From Oceanibacterium hippocampi (lineage in GTDB: Bacteria; Pseudomonadota; Alphaproteobacteria; Sneathiellales; Sneathiellaceae), in assembly GCF_900172325.1 (NCBI RefSeq), contig NZ_FWFR01000001.1:558001-622000 (forward strand): a stretch of DNA of 64,000 bases, in the 5' to 3' direction. The first letter of the stretch is position 1. Each line of letters starts with the position of its first letter. Below the pieces are notes generated by a model. The model was given only the letters and a program-made list of their open reading frames with translations. It was not told the DNA's origin and did not search any database. The position numbers and the translations under genes are program-made. Below, one piece after another: positions 56,428-64,000 of this stretch.

Positions 56428-56835
56428 ATGATCGGCATGGTACTGGTAACCCACGGGCGGCTGGCCGAGGAATTCATTGCCGCGACCGAGCATGTCGTGG
56501 GGCCGCAGGAGAATGTGCGCGCCGTCTGCATCGGCGCGGACGACGACATGGAGGAACGCCGCAAGGAGATCCTCGAGGCGGTGAGTGCCGTGAACAGCGG
56601 CGCCGGCGTCATTCTGCTGACCGACATGTTCGGCGGGACGCCTTCCAACCTGGCGATCTCGATCATGGACAAGGCGAATGTCGAGGTGATCGCCGGCATC
56701 AACCTGCCGATGCTGATCAAGCTGGCCAGCGTTCGCGGCGACGACGACATGCAGGCGGCGGTCACTGCGGCCCAGGAGTCCGGGCGCAAATACATCAACG
56801 TCGCGTCGCATCTCCTGGCCCTGGACCGTGGCTGA
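56428..56835 (+). CDS. PTS EIIA component, mannose/EIIA-Man type
   Basis: A 135-residue phosphocarrier. The phosphorylated histidine is H9 in MVLVTHGRLAEEF, the usual EIIA-Man position. LLTDMFGGTPSNLA follows at about 59-72. It should accept phosphate from HPr and act as a regulator, since no EIIB or EIIC lies nearby. The HPr gene starts 8 bp inside its 3' end, a sign of tight coupling. Upstream starts lack family-like sequence. Confidence 0.92.
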   Translation: MIGMVLVTHGRLAEEFIAATEHVVGPQENVRAVCIGADDDMEERRKEILEAVSAVNSGAGVILLTDMFGGTPSNLAISIMDKANVEVIAGINLPMLIKLASVRGDDDMQAAVTAAQESGRKYINVASHLLALDRG

Positions 56836-57127
56836 CGGCAGTCCTGACAAATCCGGGGAGACTCTCGTCCGCCATGCGGTAATCGACAACCAGCGCGGCC
56901 TGCATGCCCGCGCGGCGGCGAAATTCGTGAAGTGCCTGAACGAGTTCGAGGCCGACGTGACGGTCGTGAAGGACGGTCAGCAGGTTTCCGGATTCTCGAT
57001 CATGGGCCTAATGATGCTGGCGGCGGCGAAGGGTACCGCGCTCGAGATCCGGGCCAGGGGTCCGCAGGCGGCCGAGGCAATCGACGCGCTCTGCCGGCTG
57101 ATCGCGGATCGCTTCCACGAGGACTGA
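56828..57127 (+). CDS. ptsH: HPr phosphocarrier protein
   Basis: A 99-residue HPr. The PTS site is H26 in NQRGLHARAAAKFV. The HprK-regulated serine is S57 in VSGFSIMGLMMLAAAKG, so both phosphorylation sites are kept. An N-terminal extension of about 10 residues precedes the fold. GTG start at 56828, overlapping the EIIA gene. Enzyme I (ptsP) is not in the window. A 155 bp gap with palindromes follows before ahcY. Confidence 0.94.
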   Translation: MADGSPDKSGETLVRHAVIDNQRGLHARAAAKFVKCLNEFEADVTVVKDGQQVSGFSIMGLMMLAAAKGTALEIRARGPQAAEAIDALCRLIADRFHED

Positions 57128-57153
57128 TCGCCGGTGTCTCCTGATTGCTGATA

Positions 57154-57187
57154 TCAAGATATAAAGATTTCTTTATATCGATCTTGA
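57154..57187. promoter_or_regulatory. Nested palindromic operator candidate upstream of ahcY
   Basis: GATATAAAG-ATTT-CTTTATATC (57158-57179) is a dyad with perfect 9 bp arms. TCAAGAT (57154-57160) and ATCTTGA (57181-57187) form a second, offset one around it. The A+T-rich DNA stands out from its surroundings. It overlaps the -35 box of the candidate ahcY promoter, so a repressor fits. SahR, an ArsR-family regulator of SAM-cycle genes in proteobacteria, is a candidate; no such gene is in this window. Confidence 0.55.
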
Positions 57188-57212
57188 ATCCCGCATTCGA
57201 GCCTGTTAAACA
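57184..57212 (+). promoter_or_regulatory. ahcY: Candidate ahcY promoter
   Basis: TTGAAT (57184-57189) and TAAACA (57207-57212) are 17 bases apart, about 70 bp before the ahcY ATG. The -35 matches at four bases and the -10 at three, so it is a modest call, supported by the overlapping palindromes. Confidence 0.33.
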
Positions 57213-57282
57213 CCCGACCTGCAGTTTCAGGCATCGTGCCCGCCGGCCGAGGCCTCCGCTCCGTCAAGACAGGTGAAAATCG

Positions 57283-58578
57283 ATGAGCGAGAATCAGGAC
57301 TACAAGGTCGCCGACATGTCCCTGGCCGAATGGGGCCGCAAGGAAATCGCGATCGCCGAATCCGAGATGCCCGGCCTGATGGCGCTGCGCGAGGAATTCG
57401 GCGATAGCCAACCGCTCAAGGGCGCGCGGATCGCGGGCTGCCTGCACATGACGATCCAGACCGCGGTGCTGATCGAGACGCTGATCGATCTCGGCGCCAC
57501 GGTCCGCTGGTCGTCCTGCAACATCTTCTCGACCCAGGATCAGGCCGCCGCAGCCGTGGCCGCCGCGGGTGTGCCGGTGTTCGCCTGGAAGGGCGAGTCC
57601 GAGGAGGAGTTCTGGTGGTGTATCGAGCAGACCATTCATGGTCCGGACGGCTGGACCCCGAACCTGATCCTCGATGACGGCGGCGACCTTACCCAGGTGA
57701 TGCACGAGAAGTATCCCGAGATGATGGAGGAGGTCCGCGGCCTGTCGGAGGAGACGACGACCGGCGTGCACCGTCTCTACCAGATGGAACGGGCCGGAAC
57801 CCTTCTGACCCCGGCGATCAACGTCAACGATTCGGTGACCAAGTCGAAGTTCGACAATCTCTACGGTTGCCGGGAAAGCCTGGTCGACGGCATCAAGCGG
57901 GCGACCGACGTGATGCTGGCCGGCAAGCTCGCCGTCGTGGCCGGATATGGCGATGTCGGCAAGGGCTCGGCGGCCGCGCTGCGCAGCCAGGGCGCGCGGG
58001 TCGTGGTGACCGAGATCGACCCGATCTGCGCGTTGCAGGCGGCGATGGAGGGCTACGAGGTCTCGACCATGGACGACGCGGTCGCCTCCGGCGACATCTT
58101 CGTCACCTGCACGGGCAATATCGACGTCATCACGCTCGACCACATGCGGCGCATGAAGGATCGGGCGATCGTCTGCAACATCGGTCATTTCGATTCCGAA
58201 ATACAGATTGCCGCGCTTCGCAATTACACCTGGGAGAATGTGAAGCCGCAGGTCGACGAGGTCGTTTTCCCCGACGGCAAGCGGCTGATCGTCCTCGCCG
58301 AGGGGCGGCTGGTCAATCTCGGCTGCGCGACCGGCCATCCGAGCTTTGTGATGAGCGCCTCCTTCACCAACCAGGTTCTGGCGCAGATCGAGCTGTGGAA
58401 CCGTGCCGACCGGTACGAGAACAAGGTCTATGTGCTGCCCAAGCATCTCGACGAGAAGGTCGCGGCGCTGCATCTCGCGAAGCTTGGCGCCAAGCTGACC
58501 AAGCTCACGCCGGAGCAGGCCAGCTACATCGACGTGACCGAGGCCGGCCCCTACAAGCCCGACCACTACCGCTACTGA
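57283..58578 (+). CDS. ahcY: Adenosylhomocysteinase
   Basis: Splits S-adenosylhomocysteine to adenosine and homocysteine, clearing the product inhibitor of methyltransferases; 431 residues, NAD-dependent. Family marks are [38 protein letters not shown], the NAD motif [14 protein letters not shown] and the C-terminal KPDHYRY with the lysine and tyrosine that close the site. Start MSENQD follows AGACAGGTGAAAATCG. The palindromes upstream suggest transcriptional control rather than a riboswitch. Confidence 0.97.
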   Translation: MSENQDYKVADMSLAEWGRKEIAIAESEMPGLMALREEFGDSQPLKGARIAGCLHMTIQTAVLIETLIDLGATVRWSSCNIFSTQDQAAAAVAAAGVPVFAWKGESEEEFWWCIEQTIHGPDGWTPNLILDDGGDLTQVMHEKYPEMMEEVRGLSEETTTGVHRLYQMERAGTLLTPAINVNDSVTKSKFDNLYGCRESLVDGIKRATDVMLAGKLAVVAGYGDVGKGSAAALRSQGARVVVTEIDPICALQAAMEGYEVSTMDDAVASGDIFVTCTGNIDVITLDHMRRMKDRAIVCNIGHFDSEIQIAALRNYTWENVKPQVDEVVFPDGKRLIVLAEGRLVNLGCATGHPSFVMSASFTNQVLAQIELWNRADRYENKVYVLPKHLDEKVAALHLAKLGAKLTKLTPEQASYIDVTEAGPYKPDHYRY

Positions 58579-58626
58579 GCGGCCGGTTCGTCCCGATCGC
58601 CCAAGTCCCGGTAAAGGCAGGCTTTC

Positions 58627-58655
58627 TAGGCATGACCGGCGCACTCTGCTACAGT
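58627..58655 (+). promoter_or_regulatory. Candidate promoter of the PAS kinase-tsaE-amgK-murU-addB run
   Basis: TAGGCA (58627-58632) and TACAGT (58650-58655), 17 bases apart, each with four consensus matches, 45 bp before the kinase start and 50-80 bp after ahcY. Confidence 0.33.
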
Positions 58656-58699
58656 GCCGCGCAGGGGATTTTCTGAACGGCAAGGCGAGGCGTGAAGCG

Positions 58700-60886
58700 G
58701 TGTATCGGATCGCCGTAATGGCCGGCGGCCTGACCTTTGCGGGGGTCGGGGCCAGTCTGGCAGCGGACGGCACCGGGGCGGCCTGGGATGGCAACATCAT
58801 GTTGCTGGCCCTGGCGCTTGCGATCGCGCTGGCGTTGGCGCTCGCGGTGCTCTGGTGGCGCGAGCGCACCAAGGCCGCCGAGGCCCAGGTCGCCGCGAAG
58901 GCGGCCGAGGACACCCTGCGGGGGCAACTGGCGGAACAGGGCGAAGAGCTTGCACGGATCCGGCTCCGGGTGTCCGGCCTCGAGGAGATGCTGCGCCATT
59001 CCGAGCATGAGCGCGATGCCTTCGAAGCGCTTCTTGAGGCGGCGCCGATCCCGATCTGGCAGCGCGACGCCGATCTGGAGATCGCCTGGCGGAACGCCGC
59101 CTATCGGCACATCGTCGAGGGGAACAAGCCGGACGGCGCGCCGGCCGAGCTGGTCTCGGCGCTCGACCCGGAACAGGCCCGGCGGCTCGCCCGTCGCGCA
59201 CTCGATGCCGGGCAGGAGCAGCGCGAGAGCCGCTATTTCGTGGTCGACGGCGACCGCCATGCCTTCGAGATCACCGAACGACCGGTGCGCCGCGACGAGA
59301 CCGTGCTGGCCGGCTTCGCGATCGACTTCACCGCCCTCGACGAGGTCCGAGCCGAGCTCAACCGGCATATCGACGCCCATGCCGAGGTGCTGGAGAACCT
59401 GCGCACCGCGATCGCCATCTACGGGGCGGACCAGCGTCTGGAATTCTACAACAAGTCCTATGCCCGGCTCTGGCGCTTCGACGAGGCATTTCTCGACGAG
59501 CGTCCGACCTTCGGCGAGGTGCTGGAGCGCCAGCGAGAGGAACGCCGCCTGCCCGAGCAGGTCGACTTCCAGGCCTACAAGGCAAAGCGTCGGCAACTGT
59601 TCACCTCCGTCCTGCAGCCGATGGAGGAACTGGTCCAGCTACCCGACGAGACGATGCTGCGTACGGTGATCACGCCGCACCCGTTCGGCGGCCTGCTGTT
59701 CCTGTTCGAGGACGTGACCGACAAGCTCGTTCTCGAGCGGGCGCGGAACACGCTGATCGCGGTCCAGCGGGCGACCCTCGACAATCTCTACGAGGGAGTC
59801 GCGGTGTTCGGTGCCGACGGCTGTCTGAAGCTGTCGAACGCGGCCTTCCGCCGGCTCTGGGACCTGCCCGAGGAGTTCCTCGCGGGTGAACCCCACATCG
59901 CGCAGATCTTCGACGAATACCTGGCGAGAACCGCCCTCAGCGGAAACGACGAATTGCGCAGCCGGGTGATCGCCTCGGCCACCGACCGGAACGCCAACAG
60001 CGGGCGGATGCGCGCCTCGGGCGACATCGTGCTCGACTATGCCTCGGTGCCGCTGCCGGACGGCAACGTCCTCTTCATTTACTTCGATGTCACCGATTCG
60101 CTGCGTATCGAGCATGCCCTGCGGGAGCGGAACGAGGCGCTGGAGGCAGCCGACCGGATGAAGTCGGAGTTCGTCGCCAATGTCAGTCACGAGCTGCGCA
60201 CCCCGCTCAATTCGATCATCGGTTTCGCCGAGATCATGGTGAACCGCTATTTCGGCGAGCTCAATCCGCGCCAGATCGAGTATGCCCAGGGCATCCTGGA
60301 CAGCTCGAACCACCTGTTGCTGCTGATCAACGACATCCTCGACCTCGCCCTGATCGAGGCCGGGCGGATGTCGCTCGAGCCGGCGCCGGTCGACCTCCAT
60401 GCGATGCTGGCCGGGTTGCTCACGCTGATCCGGGAACGGGCCCGCAACCGCAACCTGAAACTCGAGTTCGACTGCCCGCCGGATATCGGCTGGGTCGAAC
60501 TGGATGAGCGCCGGATCAAGCAGGTGATTTTCAACCTGCTCGGCAACTCACTGAAATTCACCCCCTCGGGCGGCCGCATCACGCTCCGGGCGGAGGAACG
60601 CGAGGGCGAAGTCGCGATCGTTGTTGCCGATACCGGTATCGGCATTCCCGAATCGGAGCAGGCCAGCGTCTTCGACAAGTTCAATGTCGGCCGGGGCGTG
60701 CGCCAGACCGGCGCCGGTCTCGGCCTCGCGCTGGTACGGAGCTTCGTCGAGTTGCATGGCGGCCGGATCGACCTGGTCTCCTCGCCCGCCGACGGCACGC
60801 GGATCACCTGCATCCTGCCGCTCACCCGGGCCGATGCGCCGCCGTCCGAGGACAGCGACGCATCGCTTCGATCCGCCTCGGCCTGA
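58700..60886 (+). CDS. PAS-domain sensor histidine kinase
   Basis: A 728-residue membrane kinase. A hydrophobic start (4-20, signal-like) and a helix at about 33-52 are followed by a coiled stretch. Three or more PAS-type segments (about 105-215, 228-345, 355-475) come next. The H-box FVANVSHELRTPLNSIIGFAEIM keeps its histidine. The ATPase domain has NLLGNSLKFTP, VADTGIGIPE and GAGLGLALVRSFVELHGG. No receiver domain or response-regulator gene is adjacent. The place between ahcY and tsaE matches DivL-like kinases in related genomes, but DivL of Caulobacter has Tyr at the H-box, so I leave it unnamed. GTG start; ATG 58718 is possible. Confidence 0.87.
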   Translation: MYRIAVMAGGLTFAGVGASLAADGTGAAWDGNIMLLALALAIALALALAVLWWRERTKAAEAQVAAKAAEDTLRGQLAEQGEELARIRLRVSGLEEMLRHSEHERDAFEALLEAAPIPIWQRDADLEIAWRNAAYRHIVEGNKPDGAPAELVSALDPEQARRLARRALDAGQEQRESRYFVVDGDRHAFEITERPVRRDETVLAGFAIDFTALDEVRAELNRHIDAHAEVLENLRTAIAIYGADQRLEFYNKSYARLWRFDEAFLDERPTFGEVLERQREERRLPEQVDFQAYKAKRRQLFTSVLQPMEELVQLPDETMLRTVITPHPFGGLLFLFEDVTDKLVLERARNTLIAVQRATLDNLYEGVAVFGADGCLKLSNAAFRRLWDLPEEFLAGEPHIAQIFDEYLARTALSGNDELRSRVIASATDRNANSGRMRASGDIVLDYASVPLPDGNVLFIYFDVTDSLRIEHALRERNEALEAADRMKSEFVANVSHELRTPLNSIIGFAEIMVNRYFGELNPRQIEYAQGILDSSNHLLLLINDILDLALIEAGRMSLEPAPVDLHAMLAGLLTLIRERARNRNLKLEFDCPPDIGWVELDERRIKQVIFNLLGNSLKFTPSGGRITLRAEEREGEVAIVVADTGIGIPESEQASVFDKFNVGRGVRQTGAGLGLALVRSFVELHGGRIDLVSSPADGTRITCILPLTRADAPPSEDSDASLRSASA

Positions 60887-60900
60887 CCGTCGGCGATGCC

Positions 60901-61374
60901 GTGACCACGATCATGATTCGCGAACTTGCCGACCAGGAGGAGACGGAGGCCGTCGCGCGCGCGCTGGCGGCCCATCTCCGGAACGGCGACGTACTGGCGC
61001 TGGAAGGCACGCTCGGCATCGGAAAGACCGTGCTCGCCCGTGCCATCATCCGCGTCTGCATGGGCGCCCCAGTCGAGGTTCCGAGCCCGACCTTCACCCT
61101 GCTCCAGAGCTACGAGGCGAAGGACGTCACCATCCATCATTTCGATCTCTACCGCATCGAGGCGCCCGAGGAAGCCTACGAACTAGGTATCGAGGACGCC
61201 TTCGAGGACGATGTCTCGCTCGTCGAATGGCCGGAGCGTATCGCCGGCCTGTTGCCGGCCGGCACGCTCGTCCTGCGCCTGGAACCGGGTCGCGGCGGCG
61301 ACGGAAGCCGCCGGCTCGCGATCTCGTCCGGGGATCCCGACTGGGTTGCCAGGCTCGCGGGGCTCGACACGTGA
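60901..61374 (+). CDS. tsaE: tRNA threonylcarbamoyladenosine biosynthesis ATPase TsaE
   Basis: ATPase needed with TsaB and TsaD to make t6A in ANN-reading tRNAs; 157 residues. Walker A is EGTLGIGKTVLARA (36-43); the family stretch PSPTFTLLQSYEA and HFDLYRIEAPEEAYELG follow, then VEWPER. GTG start 14 bp after the kinase. The stop overlaps the start of the amgK gene (GTGA). Its conserved position next to an amino-sugar kinase gene is typical. Confidence 0.95.
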   Translation: MTTIMIRELADQEETEAVARALAAHLRNGDVLALEGTLGIGKTVLARAIIRVCMGAPVEVPSPTFTLLQSYEAKDVTIHHFDLYRIEAPEEAYELGIEDAFEDDVSLVEWPERIAGLLPAGTLVLRLEPGRGGDGSRRLAISSGDPDWVARLAGLDT

Positions 61375-62375
61375 CCCCGGATGAGGCTGCGATCGAGGGC
61401 TTTCTGGCTGAATGCGGCTGGGCCGTCGCCGAGCAGTCGGTGCTGGCCGGCGATGCCTCGAGCCGGCGTTACCGGCGCCTTACGGCCGGCGATGGCCGTC
61501 GCCGGATTCTCATGATCGCGCCGGCCGACAGTCCGATCGGCGATTTCCTGACGATCGCAGGGATGCTCCGCGCCGGTGGCTTCAGCGCGCCCGAGGTCGA
61601 GGCCGCCGATCCGACGGCCGGACTGGCGCTGATCGAGGATCTGGGCGATGACCTGCTGGCGCGCGCCGTCGATGGCGGTGCCCCGGCGGACGCGCTCTAT
61701 GGCGCCGCCTGCGACATCGCGGCGGCGTTCGACCGGGTGCCCGGCGCCGATACCTTGCCGGCCTTCGATCCCGCCCACCTGGTCGCGCTCGTCGATCCCT
61801 TCGTCAGCGACTACCTGCCGGCGACCGGATTTCGCGGCGATCCCGAGGCGACGCTCGCCGGCTACCGGGACCTCTGGCGGGACCTCGCACCGCTGGCCGA
61901 CACTCTGCCCCGGCGCTTCCTGCACCGGGATTTCCACGCCGAGAACCTGCTCTGGCTGCCCGACCGCGCCGGGCTGCGCCGGGTCGGCCTGCTCGACTTC
62001 CAGGATGCCCGCTTCGGCCCGCCGGCCTATGACCTCGTCTCGCTGCTGCGCGACGCGCGCCGCGACGTCGATCCGACGATGGCCGAGCGTCTCCTGAAGA
62101 TCTATGCGACGGCTACCGGACTCAATCGTTCCGCATTGGAAACAAGCTTTGCGCTGCTTGTGGTGCATCGCCAGGCGCGGATTCTCGGGATATTCGCCCG
62201 CCTCGCCCGGCTGTCCGGAAAGACACGCTATCTGGTACATATCCCCCGGCTCTGGCGCCATATCGAGGCGGCGCTCGGCCATCCGGCGCTGCAACCGCTG
62301 GCGACATGGTATGACGCCCATGTCCCGGCGCCGCGCCGTGGCGTGCTTACGGAAGATGCGTTCGTCGGGGAGTAG
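61371..62375 (+). CDS. amgK: N-acetylmuramate/N-acetylglucosamine kinase AmgK-like phosphotransferase
   Basis: A 334-residue APH-fold kinase. The catalytic loop is HRDFHAENLLWL (185-196) and the metal aspartate is D209 in GLLDFQDARFG. The N-terminal lobe has AGDASSRRYRRL, typical of the AmgK branch. AmgK phosphorylates MurNAc at C1 so that recycled cell-wall sugar bypasses fosfomycin-sensitive MurA. The next gene encodes the matching uridylyltransferase, which makes the call stronger than the fold alone. GTG start overlaps the tsaE stop. Confidence 0.88.
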   Translation: MTPDEAAIEGFLAECGWAVAEQSVLAGDASSRRYRRLTAGDGRRRILMIAPADSPIGDFLTIAGMLRAGGFSAPEVEAADPTAGLALIEDLGDDLLARAVDGGAPADALYGAACDIAAAFDRVPGADTLPAFDPAHLVALVDPFVSDYLPATGFRGDPEATLAGYRDLWRDLAPLADTLPRRFLHRDFHAENLLWLPDRAGLRRVGLLDFQDARFGPPAYDLVSLLRDARRDVDPTMAERLLKIYATATGLNRSALETSFALLVVHRQARILGIFARLARLSGKTRYLVHIPRLWRHIEAALGHPALQPLATWYDAHVPAPRRGVLTEDAFVGE

Positions 62376-62382
62376 CGAAACG

Positions 62383-63105
62383 ATGCAGGGCAAGGGACCC
62401 GCGCAGGCAATGATTCTGGCCGCCGGACGCGGCGAGCGGCTCCGGCCGCTGACCGATTCGACCCCGAAGCCGCTGGTCCGGCTGGCCGGGCGGCCGGTCA
62501 TCGACCGGGTGATCGATCGTCTGGTCGCCGTCGGCGTCCGCCGCCTCGTGGTCAATGTCCACCATCTCCCGGACCAGGTGATCGACCATATGGGCAAGCG
62601 CGAGACGCCGACCGAGATCATCATATCGGACGAGCGCGACATGCTGCTCGATACCGGCGGCGGGATCGCCCGGGCACGGCACCATTTCGACGGAGAACCC
62701 TTCTATGCGGTCAACGGCGACGTCGTCTGGCGCGACGCGCTCGGTGATTCGCTTGCCGCCCTCGCCACTGCATACGATCCGGCGCGGATGGATGCGCTGC
62801 TGCTGCTTGTCCCGACCGTTTCCGCCCGGAACTATCAAGGGCGCGGAGACTTCCTGATGGCCCCCGACGGCCGTCTGATCCGCCGTCCCGAACGGAAACT
62901 GGCGCCCTTCGTCTATTCCGGCGTGCAGATCCTGTCGCCGGCGCTGTTCGACGGTTGCCCCGACGGCCGCTTCTCGCTCAATCTGCTCTATGACCGGGCG
63001 GCCGAGGCGGGCCGGCTGTTCGGCCTGCGCCACGACGGTGACTGGTTCGACGTCGGCACCCCGGAAACCCTCGCCCAGGCGGAGAAGGCACTGACAAGAC
63101 AATGA
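62383..63105 (+). CDS. murU: N-acetylmuramate alpha-1-phosphate uridylyltransferase MurU
   Basis: Makes UDP-MurNAc from MurNAc 1-phosphate in peptidoglycan recycling; 240 residues. The nucleotidyltransferase signature is MILAAGRGERLRPLTDSTPK (10-29), with VNGDVVW (metal aspartate) and GDWFDVGTPETL near the end. Start ATG 62383, 7 bp after amgK; the open frame upstream runs antiphase through amgK. The addB start overlaps its stop (ATGA). MltA at the left end of the window would release the anhydro-muramyl source. Confidence 0.9.
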   Translation: MQGKGPAQAMILAAGRGERLRPLTDSTPKPLVRLAGRPVIDRVIDRLVAVGVRRLVVNVHHLPDQVIDHMGKRETPTEIIISDERDMLLDTGGGIARARHHFDGEPFYAVNGDVVWRDALGDSLAALATAYDPARMDALLLLVPTVSARNYQGRGDFLMAPDGRLIRRPERKLAPFVYSGVQILSPALFDGCPDGRFSLNLLYDRAAEAGRLFGLRHDGDWFDVGTPETLAQAEKALTRQ

Positions 63106-64000
63106 GCGGCGAGGCCGAGACGCAGAGACTGGCGCCGTCGGCCGCGGCCCGACCCGCGGCGCGGAACGTCTTCGCGATCCCGGCCCATGTCCCGTTCGTC
63201 GATGCGCTGGCGCGCGGCCTGCTCGCCCGGCATGGCGACGATCCGCTGACGCTCTCGCGGGTGACGCTTTTCCTACCGACCCGCCGTGCCCTTCCCGCCC
63301 TCCGCTCCGCCTTCCTCCGGCAAATGGACGGCAAGGCGACCCTGCTGCCGCAGATGCGCCCGCTCGGCGACGTCGACGACATGTTCGAGGCGCCTGGTCT
63401 GCCGGCGGACGGTCCGGAACTGGCCGATCTGGCGCCGCCGATCTCGCAATTGCGCCGCCTGTTGATGCTGACCCGGCTGGTCCGCGCGCGGCCGCCGTCG
63501 CCGGGCTCGGCCCAGGCCGCGGCGCTCGCGGCCTCGCTCGCCCGCCTGCTCGACCAGATGCAGACGGAGGGCCGACGCTTCGACGACCTGGCACGGATCG
63601 TCCCGGCCGAGCTTGCCGTTCATTGGCAGGAGATTCTCGAATTCCTGACCATCGTCAGCGCGCGCTGGCCGGAAATCCTTGCCGAGCAGGGACTGACCGA
63701 TCCGGCCCTGCATCGCGATGCGCGGCTCCGCGCGCTGGCCTCGCGCTGGTCCGCAACGCCGCCCGGAGACCCGGTCTACGCCGCCGGTTCGACCGGTTCG
63801 ATCCCGGCGACGGCCGCCCTGCTCGGCATCATCGCCGGGCTGCCCGGCGGCGCCGTCGTCCTGCCGGGCCTCGATCGCGGGCTGGACTGGGCCGATGCCG
63901 CGCTGATCGCCGCCGACCCGGCTCACCCACAGCATGGCATGGTCAGCCTGCTTGCCGGTTTCGGCATGGCGCCCGAGGAGGTTCGCGACTGGCATCCCTG
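63102..64000 (+). CDS. addB: Double-strand break repair protein AddB (3' end outside window)
   Basis: First 299 residues of AddB, partner of AddA in the AddAB helicase-nuclease that resects double-strand breaks. The frame opens at ATG 63102, overlapping the murU stop, and stays open to the window edge. The N-terminal region shows NVFAIPAHVPFVDALARGLL, LTLFLPTRRALPAL-like RVTLFLPTRRALP, LLPQMRPLGDVDD and AGSTGSIPAT, matching alphaproteobacterial AddB. Its nuclease domain and Fe-S cysteines would be at the missing C-terminus; addA is expected next. Confidence 0.92.
   Translation, partial: MSGEAETQRLAPSAAARPAARNVFAIPAHVPFVDALARGLLARHGDDPLTLSRVTLFLPTRRALPALRSAFLRQMDGKATLLPQMRPLGDVDDMFEAPGLPADGPELADLAPPISQLRRLLMLTRLVRARPPSPGSAQAAALAASLARLLDQMQTEGRRFDDLARIVPAELAVHWQEILEFLTIVSARWPEILAEQGLTDPALHRDARLRALASRWSATPPGDPVYAAGSTGSIPATAALLGIIAGLPGGAVVLPGLDRGLDWADAALIAADPAHPQHGMVSLLAGFGMAPEEVRDWHP

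Noticed and set aside
57128-57282. An SAH riboswitch before ahcY
   Set aside because: The visible structure is a pair of A+T-rich DNA dyads at the promoter, not the conserved riboswitch fold.
58700-60886. Naming the PAS kinase divL
   Set aside because: The neighbourhood is suggestive, but the H-box histidine is present and no DivL-specific feature can be confirmed by eye.

Overview
The window is a gene-dense, high-GC stretch of bacterial chromosome with no mobile elements. It points to an alphaproteobacterium, most likely of the Rhodospirillales type. The evidence is the RegB/RegA and ChvG/ChvI two-component systems, MmcB, a Tim44-domain protein, a class A penicillin-binding protein, PHB depolymerase, the short alphaproteobacterial HprK, and the gene orders rpsT-dnaA, ubiE-ubiB-coaBC-dut and pckA...chvIG-hprK-PTS-ahcY-kinase-tsaE-...-addB. 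Genus and species cannot be fixed from the sequence alone.

Layout. 1-5.9 kb (+): Tim44 protein (5' cut), mltA, an inserted lutABC lactate-oxidation operon, smr and mmcB. 5.9-10.4 kb (-): glycosyltransferase, gmhA, hldE and hldD, for LPS core heptose. 10.5-11.7 kb (+): a degenerate GGDEF-EAL protein. 11.8-14.5 kb (-): regB-regA with a solitary DNA methyltransferase as third gene, divergent from an ABC-2 exporter (14.6-16.3 kb). 16.3-19.5 kb: SYLF protein, ankyrin protein, phaZ and a YcgN protein. 19.5-23.7 kb (-): ugpBAEC. 24-27 kb: a metallopeptidase and a class A PBP. 27.0-36.7 kb (-): mutM, enoyl-CoA hydratase, rpsT, rhodanese, dnaA, dnaN, recF and gyrB. 36.8-47.1 kb (+): ubiE, ubiB, coaBC, dut, an Rrf2 regulator, cysK, a MoeB/ThiF protein, an oxidoreductase, and an HMG-CoA-synthase-like/thiolase pair. 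47.3-51 kb: EamA transporter (+), pckA (-) and a HugZ-like protein (-). 51-64 kb (+): MATE transporter, chvI-chvG, hprK-rapZ-EIIA-HPr, ahcY, a PAS histidine kinase, tsaE, amgK-murU and the start of addB.

How the genes fit together. dnaA, dnaN, recF and gyrB form the replication-initiation cluster. Transcription direction flips at about 36.75 kb, and a perfect DnaA box lies at 39.19 kb, so the replication origin may be near, though it is not proven here. pckA, ChvG/ChvI, HprK, the nitrogen-type PTS and RapZ form a carbon and envelope control block. AmgK/MurU, MltA and the PBP serve peptidoglycan turnover and synthesis.

Most of the window is conserved housekeeping DNA, and I see no clear undescribed defence or mobile system. 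The best second-look items are: the HMG-CoA-synthase-like protein whose nucleophile cysteine appears to be glutamine and which carries a fused DUF35 domain, next to a complete thiolase; the solitary methyltransferase in the regBA operon; the degenerate GGDEF-EAL protein; palindromic operators before phaZ, pckA and ahcY; and the low-GC gap upstream of the rhodanese-dnaA pair.
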